From JAUVZL01 sp965603515 (lineage in GTDB: Bacteria > Hydrothermota > Tepidihabitantia > SM23-42), in contig CBFDDH010000009.1 of assembly GCA_965603515.1 (NCBI GenBank), positions 3,634 to 67,633 on the forward strand: a stretch of DNA of 64,000 nucleotides, in the 5' to 3' direction. Below, one piece after another: positions 15,974 to 23,717 of the stretch. The notes beneath the pieces were generated by a model. That model searched no databases. It was not told the DNA's origin and worked only from the letters and a program-made list of their open reading frames with translations. Both the position numbers and the translations under genes were made by a program. How positions within the stretch are numbered: position 1 is the stretch's first letter; every line of letters begins with the position of its first letter.

Positions 15974-17533
15974 ATGACATTACCAGGAATACTCATCAGT
16001 GTCGGCATTCTGTTTGCTGCCGTCGCTTTAGTGCTTTATTTTTACATAAAATTCGGTAAGACCAAATTGAGTAATGCTTCTCTCGAAGCAACAAGAATAA
16101 TCGAAGAGGCAAGAAAAGAAGCGGAGAACCACAAAAAATCATCTGAAATAACTGCCAAAGAACAGTGGTATCAGGAAAAACTTAAGTTTGACAAGGAAAC
16201 TGCTTCTAAAAGAAAAGAGCTTGAAAAAGCCGAGAAGCGCTTTATTGAAAAAGAAACGATTTTAGAACGACGTGAGCGTCTCATTGTGGATAAAGAAAAT
16301 GAGCTTCTGACAAAAGAACACAATGTCCAGAACAAAGAGCGTATCATCCATGCAAAATCAGAGCGTTTTGATCAAATGATACGAGAACAGAATATCGCCC
16401 TCCAAAAAATCGCTAATTTATCAAAGGAAGAAGCCAAAAACACCCTCAAGAAAAACCTCGAAGCAGAAGCAAGACATGAGGCTGCGGCATTGATAAATCA
16501 AATCAAAGATGAAGCTAAGGCTAAAGCTGACGTCACTGCACGTGAGATAATAGCACAGGTAATCCAACGTTGTGCCACCTCCCACACTGCAGAAACAACG
16601 ATTTCAGTAGTCGGAATCCCTTCTGATGAAATGAAAGGACGCATTATCGGTCGAGAAGGCAGGAATATCAGATCTTTTGAGAACCTTACTGGGGTTGAAG
16701 TTATTATTGACGATACGCCTGAAAGTATTTCTCTTTCCTGTTTTGACCCAATTCGGCGTGAAGTCGCTCGTATGGCCATGGAGAAGCTGATCTCTGACGG
16801 TCGGATACACCCAACGAGAATTGAAGAGATCGTCAAAGCATCCCGTGGTGAACTCGAGATGCTAATAAAAAACACGGGTGAAGACGTGATTCTGGAAATG
16901 GGAATTATCGGGATTACCCAAGAGGTCATCAGTTATCTTGGTAGAATGAAATACCGGACGAGTTACGGTCAAAATCTTCTTCAGCATTCCAAAGAGGTCG
17001 CCAACCTCTCTGCACTCCTTGCGCAGGAATTAGGTTTGGATGCAACGATTGCGAAACGGGCCGGATTACTGCATGATTTGGGTAAAGTGGGTGACAAGAA
17101 CATTGAAGGTTCACATGCCTATGTTGGTGCTGAAATCGCAAGAAAATATGGCGAAAATGAAATCATTGTCAATTCCATTGAAGCACATCATAAAGAGATC
17201 AACCCCACCTCGGCATATGCTGGGATCGTGGAAATAGCGGATTCAATCTCTGGTTCCCGACCCGGTGCGAGACGCGAAACCATTGAGGCATACGTCAAAC
17301 GATTGAATACGTTGGAAGAACTTGCTTCTTCTTTTGATGGTGTGGAAAGGGTTTTTGCCATACAGGCTGGACGAGAGATCAGAGTAATGGTCCAACCTGA
17401 AAAGGTATCTGACATTGAAGCTGAAAACCTAGCCCAGAAAGTCGCCCGTCGAATTGAAAAAGAAACACAATACCCCGGACAGATAAAAGTCACCTTAATA
17501 CGGGAAAAAAGAGTCGTTGAAATAGCTAAGTAA
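15974..17533 (+). CDS. rny: Ribonuclease Y
   Basis: RNase Y is the membrane-anchored endonuclease that starts mRNA decay. The 519-residue protein has one N-terminal transmembrane helix (residues 5-27), a long charged coiled coil (about 35-195), a KH domain (MKGRIIGREGRNIRSFE), and the HD domain with HDLGK and the SIEAHH segment. The length is typical. The ATG at 15974 follows AGGGG. It comes 35 bp after the 6S RNA and ends the plus-strand cluster that began at thrS. Confidence 0.97.
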   Translation: MTLPGILISVGILFAAVALVLYFYIKFGKTKLSNASLEATRIIEEARKEAENHKKSSEITAKEQWYQEKLKFDKETASKRKELEKAEKRFIEKETILERRERLIVDKENELLTKEHNVQNKERIIHAKSERFDQMIREQNIALQKIANLSKEEAKNTLKKNLEAEARHEAAALINQIKDEAKAKADVTAREIIAQVIQRCATSHTAETTISVVGIPSDEMKGRIIGREGRNIRSFENLTGVEVIIDDTPESISLSCFDPIRREVARMAMEKLISDGRIHPTRIEEIVKASRGELEMLIKNTGEDVILEMGIIGITQEVISYLGRMKYRTSYGQNLLQHSKEVANLSALLAQELGLDATIAKRAGLLHDLGKVGDKNIEGSHAYVGAEIARKYGENEIIVNSIEAHHKEINPTSAYAGIVEIADSISGSRPGARRETIEAYVKRLNTLEELASSFDGVERVFAIQAGREIRVMVQPEKVSDIEAENLAQKVARRIEKETQYPGQIKVTLIREKRVVEIAK

Positions 17534-17865
17534 TTTTAGATTTAAGATTTCAGATTTAAGATTGAAAAAACCTATCAATTTTTAGAATACGGATTATAGC
17601 ATAAAAAAGGTAGGCTGTGATTGGCCGACTTCCCCCTAAGCCTGCCCCGTAAAATAAAGTTGTACGGGGTCATTCCCTTGCTTGCTGTAGTCCTGAGTTA
17701 TATGTCGAAGGGATCGGGCAATCCAGCTGAATTTCTACTGGTTTATTCGATCAAAATAATAAATGATAAAAACAGATTTGGATTACTTCAGTTTTGCTCC
17801 ACGAACAATACGGTGATTATTCTCAATTTTAAATTCTAAATCTAAAATCTGCAATTAAAATACAA
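17534..17865. repeat. MITE-like repeat block
   Basis: No gene is supported here. AT-rich ends (GATTTAAGATTTCAGATTTA near 17540, and CTAAATCTAAAATCTGCAAT near 17835) are imperfect inverted repeats about 300 bp apart. Between them lie pieces of the dispersed repeat seen elsewhere: a CCCCGT...ACGGGG hairpin near 17645 and ATGTCGAAGGGATCGGGCAA near 17703. The right end runs into the 3' end of the CPBP gene. Confidence 0.55.
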
Positions 17866-18523
17866 TCCCCAGTATATCGGCACTCAGGGCAACCAGGAAA
17901 TGTAGTATTGCGCAGGGCAAAAAACTTCGGGAACGTAAACCAAGTAAACCCATAAATATACCAGCAAATATCGACCCGTAGGCTTCTAACGGCTTTTTTC
18001 TATAATGCATAATGGCAAAAGGGATTGTTTGCACAAGGATACTCGCCTTGCCGAACTTTTTCTCAAGCCCGAATAGCATAAAACCTCTGAAAAAGTACTC
18101 CCAGGCAAACATATGAAAAAGCTGTATGCCTTGATACAGCAGGAAGTAGTTCATACCTCTTGCCGCCTTGCGGTATAGGGGATAATAATACTTCATGTCT
18201 GTGAATTTAAACACCACCAGAAGAATAAGCAACATTATAAGATAAAAAACCGCAACTTCTTTTAGCCATTGTTTAACCCTGCCCAGATTGATCCCATAAT
18301 CTTTAGGTTTGCGTTTGAATAAGAAAAATAAAGGAAGCGGTGAAAGACCGTATAATATCCCCATAATAATCAACCTGTCAAGGAACAGCTCTTCGCGTCC
18401 GGAAAATACAAAGTGCATTCGGCGTAGATATATGCCGAACAGAAGGATAAAAGTAGAATAAACTATAATAACAACCGTTTCGATATCTAACTGTTTGATC
18501 TCTTTGATATATTGTTTTATCAC
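17855..18523 (-). CDS. CPBP-family intramembrane protease (CAAX protease-like)
   Basis: From GTG 18523 the product has 222 residues and about six transmembrane segments. The family motifs are recognisable but reduced: the glutamate motif reads WEYFFRGFM (usually EExxxR), the second is FAIMHYRKKP and the third ILHFLVA. These residues form the metal site of CPBP glutamic proteases; the first Glu of the pair is Trp here, so activity is uncertain. An upstream in-frame TTG at 18556 coincides with the -35 box, so GTG 18523, 5 nt after the -10, is preferred. Adjacent yidD is divergent. Confidence 0.82.
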   Translation of the reverse strand: MIKQYIKEIKQLDIETVVIIVYSTFILLFGIYLRRMHFVFSGREELFLDRLIIMGILYGLSPLPLFFLFKRKPKDYGINLGRVKQWLKEVAVFYLIMLLILLVVFKFTDMKYYYPLYRKAARGMNYFLLYQGIQLFHMFAWEYFFRGFMLFGLEKKFGKASILVQTIPFAIMHYRKKPLEAYGSIFAGIFMGLLGLRSRSFLPCAILHFLVALSADILGIVF

Positions 18524-18528
18524 ATAAT

Positions 18529-18556
18529 AGCATATTGAATCCTGTAAGAAAATCAA
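18529..18556 (-). promoter_or_regulatory. Promoter of the CPBP protease gene (leaderless type)
   Basis: On the minus strand TTGATT (18551-18556), 16-bp spacer, TATGCT (18529-18534), then ATTAT and GTG 18523. Confidence 0.62.
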
Positions 18557-18586
18557 GCTATCATTACCTGAAACAATCGCTCATCC

Positions 18587-18687
18587 CTGAGATTGCCGCG
18601 CCCGCTTTCATCGGGCTCGCAATGACCAATGAAAGAGGATGTCATTGCGAGAACCCTGAGCTTGTCGAAGGGAACGAAGCAATCTCA
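18587..18687. repeat. REP-like inverted repeat pair (copy 1)
   Basis: GAGATTGCCGCGCCCGCTTT...CTCGCAATGAC and GTCATTGCGAG...GAAGCAATCTC face each other, so the block can fold on itself. The right arm carries CCTGAGCTTGTCGAAGGG, which recurs near 20193, 20380 and 22870. Its left 64 bp recur at 19256-19319 at about 90 per cent identity. Confidence 0.75.
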
Positions 18688-18707
18688 TAGCATGGCTAAT
18701 GCATTAC

Positions 18708-18735
18708 TTGATTTCCTGAAATAAATGCTTAAAAT
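18708..18735 (+). promoter_or_regulatory. Promoter of yidD (leaderless type)
   Basis: TTGATT (18708-18713), 16-bp spacer, TAAAAT (18730-18735), then ACTAT and ATG 18741. Confidence 0.65.
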
Positions 18736-18740
18736 ACTAT

Positions 18741-19112
18741 ATGCAAATCATACTTTGTGCATTACTCTTCATGCAGCCAATAAGAGAAACCAACCCCTTG
18801 AAAATAGTGATCAATGCAGGCATTACTATCCATCAAAAAATCGTGGCACCGGCCCAGGGCGACGTTTGTAACTTCACGCCTTCGTGTTCAAGATTCAGCA
18901 AAAAAGCGATCAGCAAATATGGCGTTATCTGGGGGTCATTAATGGCGGCTGATCGACTTATGCGCTGCAACCCATGGGCTGTAGATCATCTTAATACCTA
19001 TTATCCCGGCATCAAAAAGGGCAAGATCTACGATCCGATCGAAAATAATTTCATATTCGGAAAAATCAAGAAAAGGGACACCACGTTCCCTGAAGAAGGA
19101 TCAAATTTTTAG
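18741..19112 (+). CDS. yidD: Membrane protein insertion efficiency factor YidD-like
   Basis: The 123-residue protein contains the compact YidD domain: NAGITIHQKIVAPAQGDVCN, the conserved TPSCSRFSKKAISKYG and MRCNPWAVDH. YidD assists YidC-dependent membrane insertion. It is longer than the usual 70-90 residues, with an N-terminal hydrophobic segment (MQIILCALLFMQP) that could be a signal peptide and a basic C-terminal tail. The next two genes encode paralogous TPR/membrane proteins, so a shared envelope role is plausible. The -10 box ends 5 nt before the ATG. Confidence 0.88.
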   Translation: MQIILCALLFMQPIRETNPLKIVINAGITIHQKIVAPAQGDVCNFTPSCSRFSKKAISKYGVIWGSLMAADRLMRCNPWAVDHLNTYYPGIKKGKIYDPIENNFIFGKIKKRDTTFPEEGSNF

Positions 19113-19136
19113 AGCGTGTTACCCAAATCCCGTTTT

Positions 19137-19439
19137 GTCATTGCGAAGCCCGACCATTAAGAATTGTAATGGTCGGGGTGTGGCAATCTCATTATATTTC
19201 ACGAGATTGCTTCGTCGTTTCACTCCTCGTAATGACATTTTAGGATCCCCCATCTCTGAAATTGCCGCGCCCGCTTCCAGCGAGCTCGCAATGACCAATG
19301 AAAGAGGATATCATTGCGATTCAGCATCTGTTGTTGATCGATTATTCCTTATTGTCATTGCCCGACTTGATCGGGCAATCCAGTCATTCCTGCCCCGTCA
19401 GTTAATAAATATACGGGGAGTCCCTTCGTTGTCAGAAAA
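19137..19439. repeat. Cluster of REP-like repeats between yidD and the TPR gene
   Basis: Three units are visible: an inverted pair at 19137-19236 (GTCATTGCGAAG...GGCAATCTC facing GAGATTGCTTCGTC...CGTAATGAC), a second copy of the 18587 arm at 19256-19319, and a CCCCGT...ACGGGG hairpin near 19393-19420. The block runs to the start codon of the next gene. No coding sequence is supported. Confidence 0.75.
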
Positions 19440-20165
19440 ATGACCCTGCTTTTACTATTACTTTATGCCCAGCCTATAAACACCTTTTCCGAAGAGAATA
19501 TCCTAGCATTTGCTAACCACCTCTATATTCAAAAAGACTATGCAGCAGCTTTGAATGAGTATCAAAGATACCAGTTTCTAACTGATTCAATGCGCAATGA
19601 CGTGCCAGATAGAATCGTTGACTGCCTGATCAACCTAGAAAGGTACGATGAAGCATTAGCTAAATGTAATGATATGGATGATGAAGTAAAAAGGAGGTTT
19701 ACTAAGGGCACCGTGTACTTCACAGCTGAGCAATATGATTTATCGCGTTCTCATCTCATTGATATCGGAGAAACTTATAATAAAGAAGCCAATAAGATAA
19801 TTGGTTTGAGCTATGCTTTTGAGTTTCGATTCCAGGAAGCAGAAGAGTATCTCAAGCTTCCAAGGAACAAGCCAACCTATAAGAAACCTGCCCTGGGTGC
19901 ACTCTGTGCTTTGCTCCCAGGTGGCGGGCATTGGTACTGCGGCAGAACTGGCGATGGTGTTTTCTCACTATTATTAGTTAGCACGACTGCGCTTCTCTCT
20001 TACCACTATCATCAGGAGGACGAAGATATCAAGTTCAATATCTGCCTTGGGACAACTATACTCTTCTACGGTGCGAATATCTATGGTGGTATTAATGCCG
20101 TACGAAACTACAATTACTATCAGAATGAAAAATACTTAGAGGAGATTCTTGAAAGCACTGAATGA
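19440..20165 (+). CDS. TPR protein with C-terminal membrane domain
   Basis: This 241-residue protein is not a named family to me. It has a signal peptide (MTLLLLLLYAQPINTF), TPR-like helices from about 22 to 140 (AFANHLYIQKDYAAALNEY, ERYDEALAKC, FRFQEAEEYL) and a C-terminal membrane part starting KPALGALCALLPGGGHWYCG, followed by two hydrophobic helices. The same layout occurs in the gene at 20484, so the two are paralogues. With yidD they suggest an envelope-biogenesis group. The start codon directly abuts a repeat block and no Shine-Dalgarno is visible. Confidence 0.75.
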   Translation: MTLLLLLLYAQPINTFSEENILAFANHLYIQKDYAAALNEYQRYQFLTDSMRNDVPDRIVDCLINLERYDEALAKCNDMDDEVKRRFTKGTVYFTAEQYDLSRSHLIDIGETYNKEANKIIGLSYAFEFRFQEAEEYLKLPRNKPTYKKPALGALCALLPGGGHWYCGRTGDGVFSLLLVSTTALLSYHYHQEDEDIKFNICLGTTILFYGANIYGGINAVRNYNYYQNEKYLEEILESTE

Positions 20166-20177
20166 TATACTTATGCC

Positions 20178-20412
20178 CTGTCATTGCGAGAACCCTGAGC
20201 TTGTCGAAGGGAACGGACAATCCAGGAACGCCCCAACTTTATTCTGGATTATCCAATCAAGTTGGATAATGACAATAGAGAAATCATTGCCTAATCCATA
20301 CACCTGCGTCATTGCCCGATCACTCCTCCCTGCCTGCCCCGTAAGATGTAAATCATACGGGGTCATTGCGAGGAACCCTGAGCTTGTCGAAGGGGACGAA
20401 GCAATCTCAAGG
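20178..20412. repeat. REP-like repeats between the two TPR paralogues
   Basis: Two direct copies of TCATTGCGAG...CCTGAGCTTGTCGAAGGG (near 20178 and 20363), a CCCCGT...ACGGGG hairpin (20336-20361) and the terminal GAAGCAATCTC fill the gap. An open frame across it is composed of repeat sequence and is not called. Confidence 0.75.
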
Positions 20413-20483
20413 AGACGCGTAATGCCCAAATATCATCAAAATTGCTTCGCTAACCCTAACAATGACAATTCAGGTACCCTGGA

Positions 20484-21245
20484 ATGCTAATAGCTTTCCT
20501 CCTATTCACCCAATTCTCACTTGCTGATTCCTTATATTCACACAACCTTTTTAATGTCGCATATGTAGAATATGAAAGAGCATTCTTTTTCTATCCAGAA
20601 TTAGAATCAAACCCGCAAAAAAGGGTAAAATATGCGATCTCTCTTTTTCACTCAAACCAGTATAGAGGTATCAGAGAATTTCATAACATATTCAATGATC
20701 TACCCGATCTGAATCCTGAATTTAAAGTAGAAATCGCTTGCTGTTATCTTGATTCAGACTATGCCCATGAAGCAAGTGGATTATTCATTCAAACCGGTGA
20801 AAAGAGATTATTGGGTTATACCTTTCTTTTTGATAATAGACTATACAGTGCCCGTGATGTATTTGGCTCGATCGGAGATTCAGTGATAGTAGAAGAAATC
20901 AATACCTACTTTGAAATGCCAAAAAAATCGTTGCGCACCGCAGCGCTTTTATCGATAATATGCCCAGGAACCGGTGAAATATATGCTGGCGACACTCACC
21001 TCGGTATCCGGGATTTCCTTCTGAATCTCGGTTCTGGATACCTGATATATAATGCGGTGAAGCAAAAAAAGTATATCGATGCAGCCCTTGTTTTCAGCCT
21101 TCTTTTCAACCGGTTTTACCTTGGCTCAATCCATAATGCCCAGGTATCAGCGGAAAAAACTAATGAAAAATCAAGACAAAGATGGCTCAACCAGATGGGA
21201 AATAGGTACTTTCAGGATCTCGATCAGAAAACCCTCAGCAGGTAA
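20484..21245 (+). CDS. TPR protein with C-terminal membrane domain, paralogue
   Basis: The 253-residue protein repeats the layout of the gene at 19440: signal peptide (MLIAFLLFTQFSLAD), helical repeats with ALF-like spacing (LFNVAYVEYERAFFFYPE, EASGLFIQTGEKRLLGYTF), then KKSLRTAALLSIICPGTGEIYAG and hydrophobic helices. The Gly-rich turn before Tyr-Ala-Gly corresponds to LLPGGGHWYCG in the paralogue. Sequence identity outside this block is low. Function is unknown; a role with YidD in membrane assembly is inference from position only. Confidence 0.75.
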   Translation: MLIAFLLFTQFSLADSLYSHNLFNVAYVEYERAFFFYPELESNPQKRVKYAISLFHSNQYRGIREFHNIFNDLPDLNPEFKVEIACCYLDSDYAHEASGLFIQTGEKRLLGYTFLFDNRLYSARDVFGSIGDSVIVEEINTYFEMPKKSLRTAALLSIICPGTGEIYAGDTHLGIRDFLLNLGSGYLIYNAVKQKKYIDAALVFSLLFNRFYLGSIHNAQVSAEKTNEKSRQRWLNQMGNRYFQDLDQKTLSR

Positions 21246-21343
21246 TCATCGGTTCCCGCTTTGCGGGATCCTCGGTCTTCCAATATCATTATATTGAATA
21301 TGATAGACCGGGATAATCCTTCCGAAAGCTCTGATATTGACTA

Positions 21344-21371
21344 TTGACAAATCCATAGTAGTGACTATAAT
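21344..21371 (+). promoter_or_regulatory. Promoter of tRNA-Ile
   Basis: TTGACA (21344-21349), 16-bp spacer, TATAAT (21366-21371), 14 bp before the tRNA 5' end. Confidence 0.85.
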
Positions 21372-21385
21372 TCACAACCTTATTT

Positions 21386-21459
<74 letters not shown>

Positions 21460-21504
21460 CGTTTTTACACTCTCCTATAAAAAATGAAGGGAGGAGAGAA
21501 TTAA

Positions 21505-21549
21505 CAAGATAACCGAGCGATAACGAGGTTATCTTGTGGATATTTTTTT
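21505..21549 (+). terminator. Terminator after tRNA-Ile
   Basis: Perfect 10-bp stem CAAGATAACC (21505-21514) with GGTTATCTTG (21527-21536), followed by TGGATATTTTTTT. Confidence 0.75.
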
Positions 21550-21606
21550 GAAATAAGGAATGAAGATATTGTGAAGCTGCAAATCTTTATTCATAAATAA
21601 TGGAAG

Positions 21607-21636
21607 TGTAGTCGCGCCATTCATGGTGCCCTACAA
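21607..21636. repeat. GTAG-type hairpin repeat
   Basis: GTAGTCGCGCCAT and ATGGTGCCCTAC form a stem around TC, followed by seven A. It belongs to the ATTCAT-centred hairpin family also seen near 22757, 59605 and 62455. It lies in the leader of the lipoprotein gene. Confidence 0.55.
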
Positions 21637-21654
21637 AAAAATAAGGAGGAAACA

Positions 21655-21927
21655 ATGAGAAAAATGGCACTATTGCTGATTGCCGTAGTTGCATTGACAG
21701 TAATCGGTTGTCAGCCGCCAGAAGGTCTGACCGGTGGAGTCTCTCAAGAGGCATTTGATGAACTCAAAACACAGGTCGAAACACTGCAGACTGATCTTGA
21801 TAATGTCCACGCTTCGCTAGGCCAGCTAATCGAAGACTATAATGCTCTTAAAGCGAAAGTTGACAAAGGTTCCAAGCCGGTTCCAAAACCGCCGGTTAAG
21901 GAAAAACCTGCACCGATTCAGAAATAA
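21655..21927 (+). CDS. Small coiled-coil lipoprotein
   Basis: The 90-residue protein has a lipoprotein signal ending TVIGC, a short linker, a coiled coil (EAFDELKTQVETLQTDLDNV and on to about residue 72) and a Pro/Lys-rich tail (PKPPVKEKPAP). The layout resembles Lpp-like spacer lipoproteins, although the C-terminal Lys used by Lpp for attachment to peptidoglycan is the last residue here too; whether it is used is unknown. AAGGAGGAAACA precedes the ATG. It is followed after 9 bp by another lipoprotein gene. Confidence 0.82.
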   Translation: MRKMALLLIAVVALTVIGCQPPEGLTGGVSQEAFDELKTQVETLQTDLDNVHASLGQLIEDYNALKAKVDKGSKPVPKPPVKEKPAPIQK

Positions 21928-21936
21928 GGAGGAAAA

Positions 21937-22707
21937 ATGAAGAAACTATTAGGCTTAACACTTGCTTTCGCAGCTCTCTTAGTTATGGTTGGCTGTGATG
22001 GTGAAGTAACCCTTGACACACCAGATGTCACCTATGCTGTCGATGCTACTGACGAGGGTGGTACCCTTGAACTTTCCTGGATTGAAATTGTAGATGCTGA
22101 CGGCTATTACATCTTCGCTGATGGTGTTGCGACTGATACCCTTGATGATCCAGCTACTGTAACATTCGACGCAACAGTACCAGCAGCCGTTTATGGTGTA
22201 CAGGCATATGCTGGTGAGGATGTAAGCGGAACAGATGAAGTCGATTGTACACCTGTCGTTACAACAGGTCTCGATGTCTGGGATATGAGTGAACCACCAC
22301 CGAATCCGAGTGGCTTTGGTTTTGCTGCCTCAGGTACTGCATCTTCCTATTCAGTAAGTGATTCAACAAATCACCCGCTTATTGACTATTATATCGAATC
22401 TGGTCCACAGGAATTCTGGTCAGCGCATCATGGTGGTTGGAATACCGAAGTCAATGCAACAGTAAATAGTGGAAGCACAGATTTTGATGCATGTACTATT
22501 GCTGATGCACCAGGTGGCTATTCAACTCAGACTGCTGTCGCATCAGGTGCAGTGTATTATTTCTGGATTGACCCGACAAACAATGGATGGGATGATGCTA
22601 CTGATTACTTCGGAAAAATCGTTGTTACTGCGGTTAGTGGAACACAGGTTACTATGACTCTTGCCTACCAGCCAATAGCTGGTTTGCGTTGGTGTGTAAC
22701 TGACTAA
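21937..22707 (+). CDS. Secreted lipoprotein with fibronectin-III-like N-domain
   Basis: The 256-residue protein has a lipoprotein signal ending MVGC. A first domain (about 20-115) has the strand pattern of a fibronectin type III-like fold (LELSWIEIVDADGYYIFADG). A second region (about 120-256) is rich in Gly, Ser, Thr and aromatics with no family I recognise. It is acidic and has few Lys or Arg, as expected for a surface protein. A strong ribosome-binding site (AAGGAGGAAA) and a strong terminator suggest high expression together with the preceding lipoprotein gene. Confidence 0.78.
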   Translation: MKKLLGLTLAFAALLVMVGCDGEVTLDTPDVTYAVDATDEGGTLELSWIEIVDADGYYIFADGVATDTLDDPATVTFDATVPAAVYGVQAYAGEDVSGTDEVDCTPVVTTGLDVWDMSEPPPNPSGFGFAASGTASSYSVSDSTNHPLIDYYIESGPQEFWSAHHGGWNTEVNATVNSGSTDFDACTIADAPGGYSTQTAVASGAVYYFWIDPTNNGWDDATDYFGKIVVTAVSGTQVTMTLAYQPIAGLRWCVTD

Positions 22708-22723
22708 TCTAGACTTACTTTAG

Positions 22724-22753
22724 AAAAAGGCGGGCTTTGCCCGCCTTTTTTGT
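22724..22753 (+). terminator. Rho-independent terminator of the lipoprotein pair
   Basis: A 12-bp stem AAAAAGGCGGGC / GCCCGCCTTTTT with a TTT loop and a continuing T run. Confidence 0.93.
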
Positions 22754-23050
22754 TAGGTGTAGTCCGCAATTCATCGGGCAATTGGTCGGCTGTGTCTGAT
22801 AAATCACCTGTCTGCCTCAGGCTGAAACAACTACAAATGAGGATATTCTCTCCCAGGTCATTGCGAGAATCCTGAGCTTGTCGAAGGGGTCATGGCAATC
22901 CCTCTATTAACTGACGGGGCACTTCGTAGATAGATAACGAAGGAACTTCCCCCTCACCCCCGTATCGAGTACGGGGCAAGCTCTTACCCTCTCCCCCTTA
23001 CAGGGGGAGAGGAAAAAGGAGAGGGGGTGTATGGAAATCGCAATAACGAG
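22754..23050. repeat. Composite repeat region
   Basis: No gene is supported. It holds a GTAG...ATTCAT hairpin-type repeat (about 22757-22836), a TCATTGCGAG...CTGAGCTTGTCGAAGGGG...GGCAATCCC unit (22859-22902), and a CCCTCTCCCCC / GGGGGAGAGG palindrome (near 22987-23012). Confidence 0.7.
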
Positions 23051-23060
23051 CGAGGAATGG

Positions 23061-23088
23061 TTGACTTTCCCTCAAATCAAAGTATAAT
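23061..23088 (+). promoter_or_regulatory. Promoter of the barrel gene at 23107
   Basis: TTGACT (23061-23066), 16-bp spacer, TATAAT (23083-23088). A leader of about 13 nt contains GGAGG before ATG 23107. Confidence 0.78.
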
Positions 23089-23106
23089 ACTCATCTTGGA
23101 GGTTGC

Positions 23107-23709
23107 ATGAAGAAAATCGCATTACTGATTGTTTTCCTTGCCGTATATAGCTATGGCCAGTGTCTCGGTAGTCCGATCAGTACAAGGGTCGGGGTAAAAC
23201 TCGGGCTCAATATCTGCACCTATGACCCGGGTGGCAATGCCAACACATTTTCAGGAACCGGGATGCATTTTGGTCTGGGCATGGGGACTGATATCATTAA
23301 TTTGGTCGGTATCGATATGACACCACAATACAGATCGACTAAATATAGCCGCGATGAAGCACTCGGCAGACATACATATTCTTATGGCAATATATATTTT
23401 CCCATCTTCCTTTCCTTAAAAGCTGGCATGCTTCCCTTAGTATCACCTTATATTGGATTTGGCATAGGCTTTAATATCCAGGTAAGCGGCACTGATAGAT
23501 TTGAATTCAATAATGGTACTGCAATAGATACACCGATCGAGGGTTCAGAAACTACGGCTAAATTGATCGTTGGCGGTGGTGTAGAATTAAAACTTACGAA
23601 ATTCAGGCTGACCCCGGAATTCACCGCGAATATCGAAGCAAGGGATGAAACCAGCGGGCAAAAGAGAATAGATTATCATATATCCCTTGGTTTTTATTAT
23701 GCTCCATAA
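23107..23709 (+). CDS. Outer-membrane beta-barrel protein
   Basis: The 200-residue protein starts with a signal peptide (MKKIALLIVFLAVYSYGQ) and shows eight or so amphipathic strands with Gly-rich turns (VGVKLGLNICTYD, GMHFGLGMGTDI, SPYIGFGIGFNIQV, AKLIVGGGVELKL, YHISLGFYYAP), ending in an aromatic-rich strand. This is the pattern of small OmpX/OmpW-like barrels; no specific family is recognised. The start is supported by GGAGG. It lies 8 bp before the giant activase gene, though a functional link is not obvious. Confidence 0.78.
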   Translation: MKKIALLIVFLAVYSYGQCLGSPISTRVGVKLGLNICTYDPGGNANTFSGTGMHFGLGMGTDIINLVGIDMTPQYRSTKYSRDEALGRHTYSYGNIYFPIFLSLKAGMLPLVSPYIGFGIGFNIQVSGTDRFEFNNGTAIDTPIEGSETTAKLIVGGGVELKLTKFRLTPEFTANIEARDETSGQKRIDYHISLGFYYAP

Positions 23710-23717
23710 ATAACCAC

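Noticed and set aside
19135..19443. A 102-codon plus-strand frame before the first TPR gene.
   Set aside because: Made entirely of REP-like repeat units; the translation is low-complexity repeat reading.
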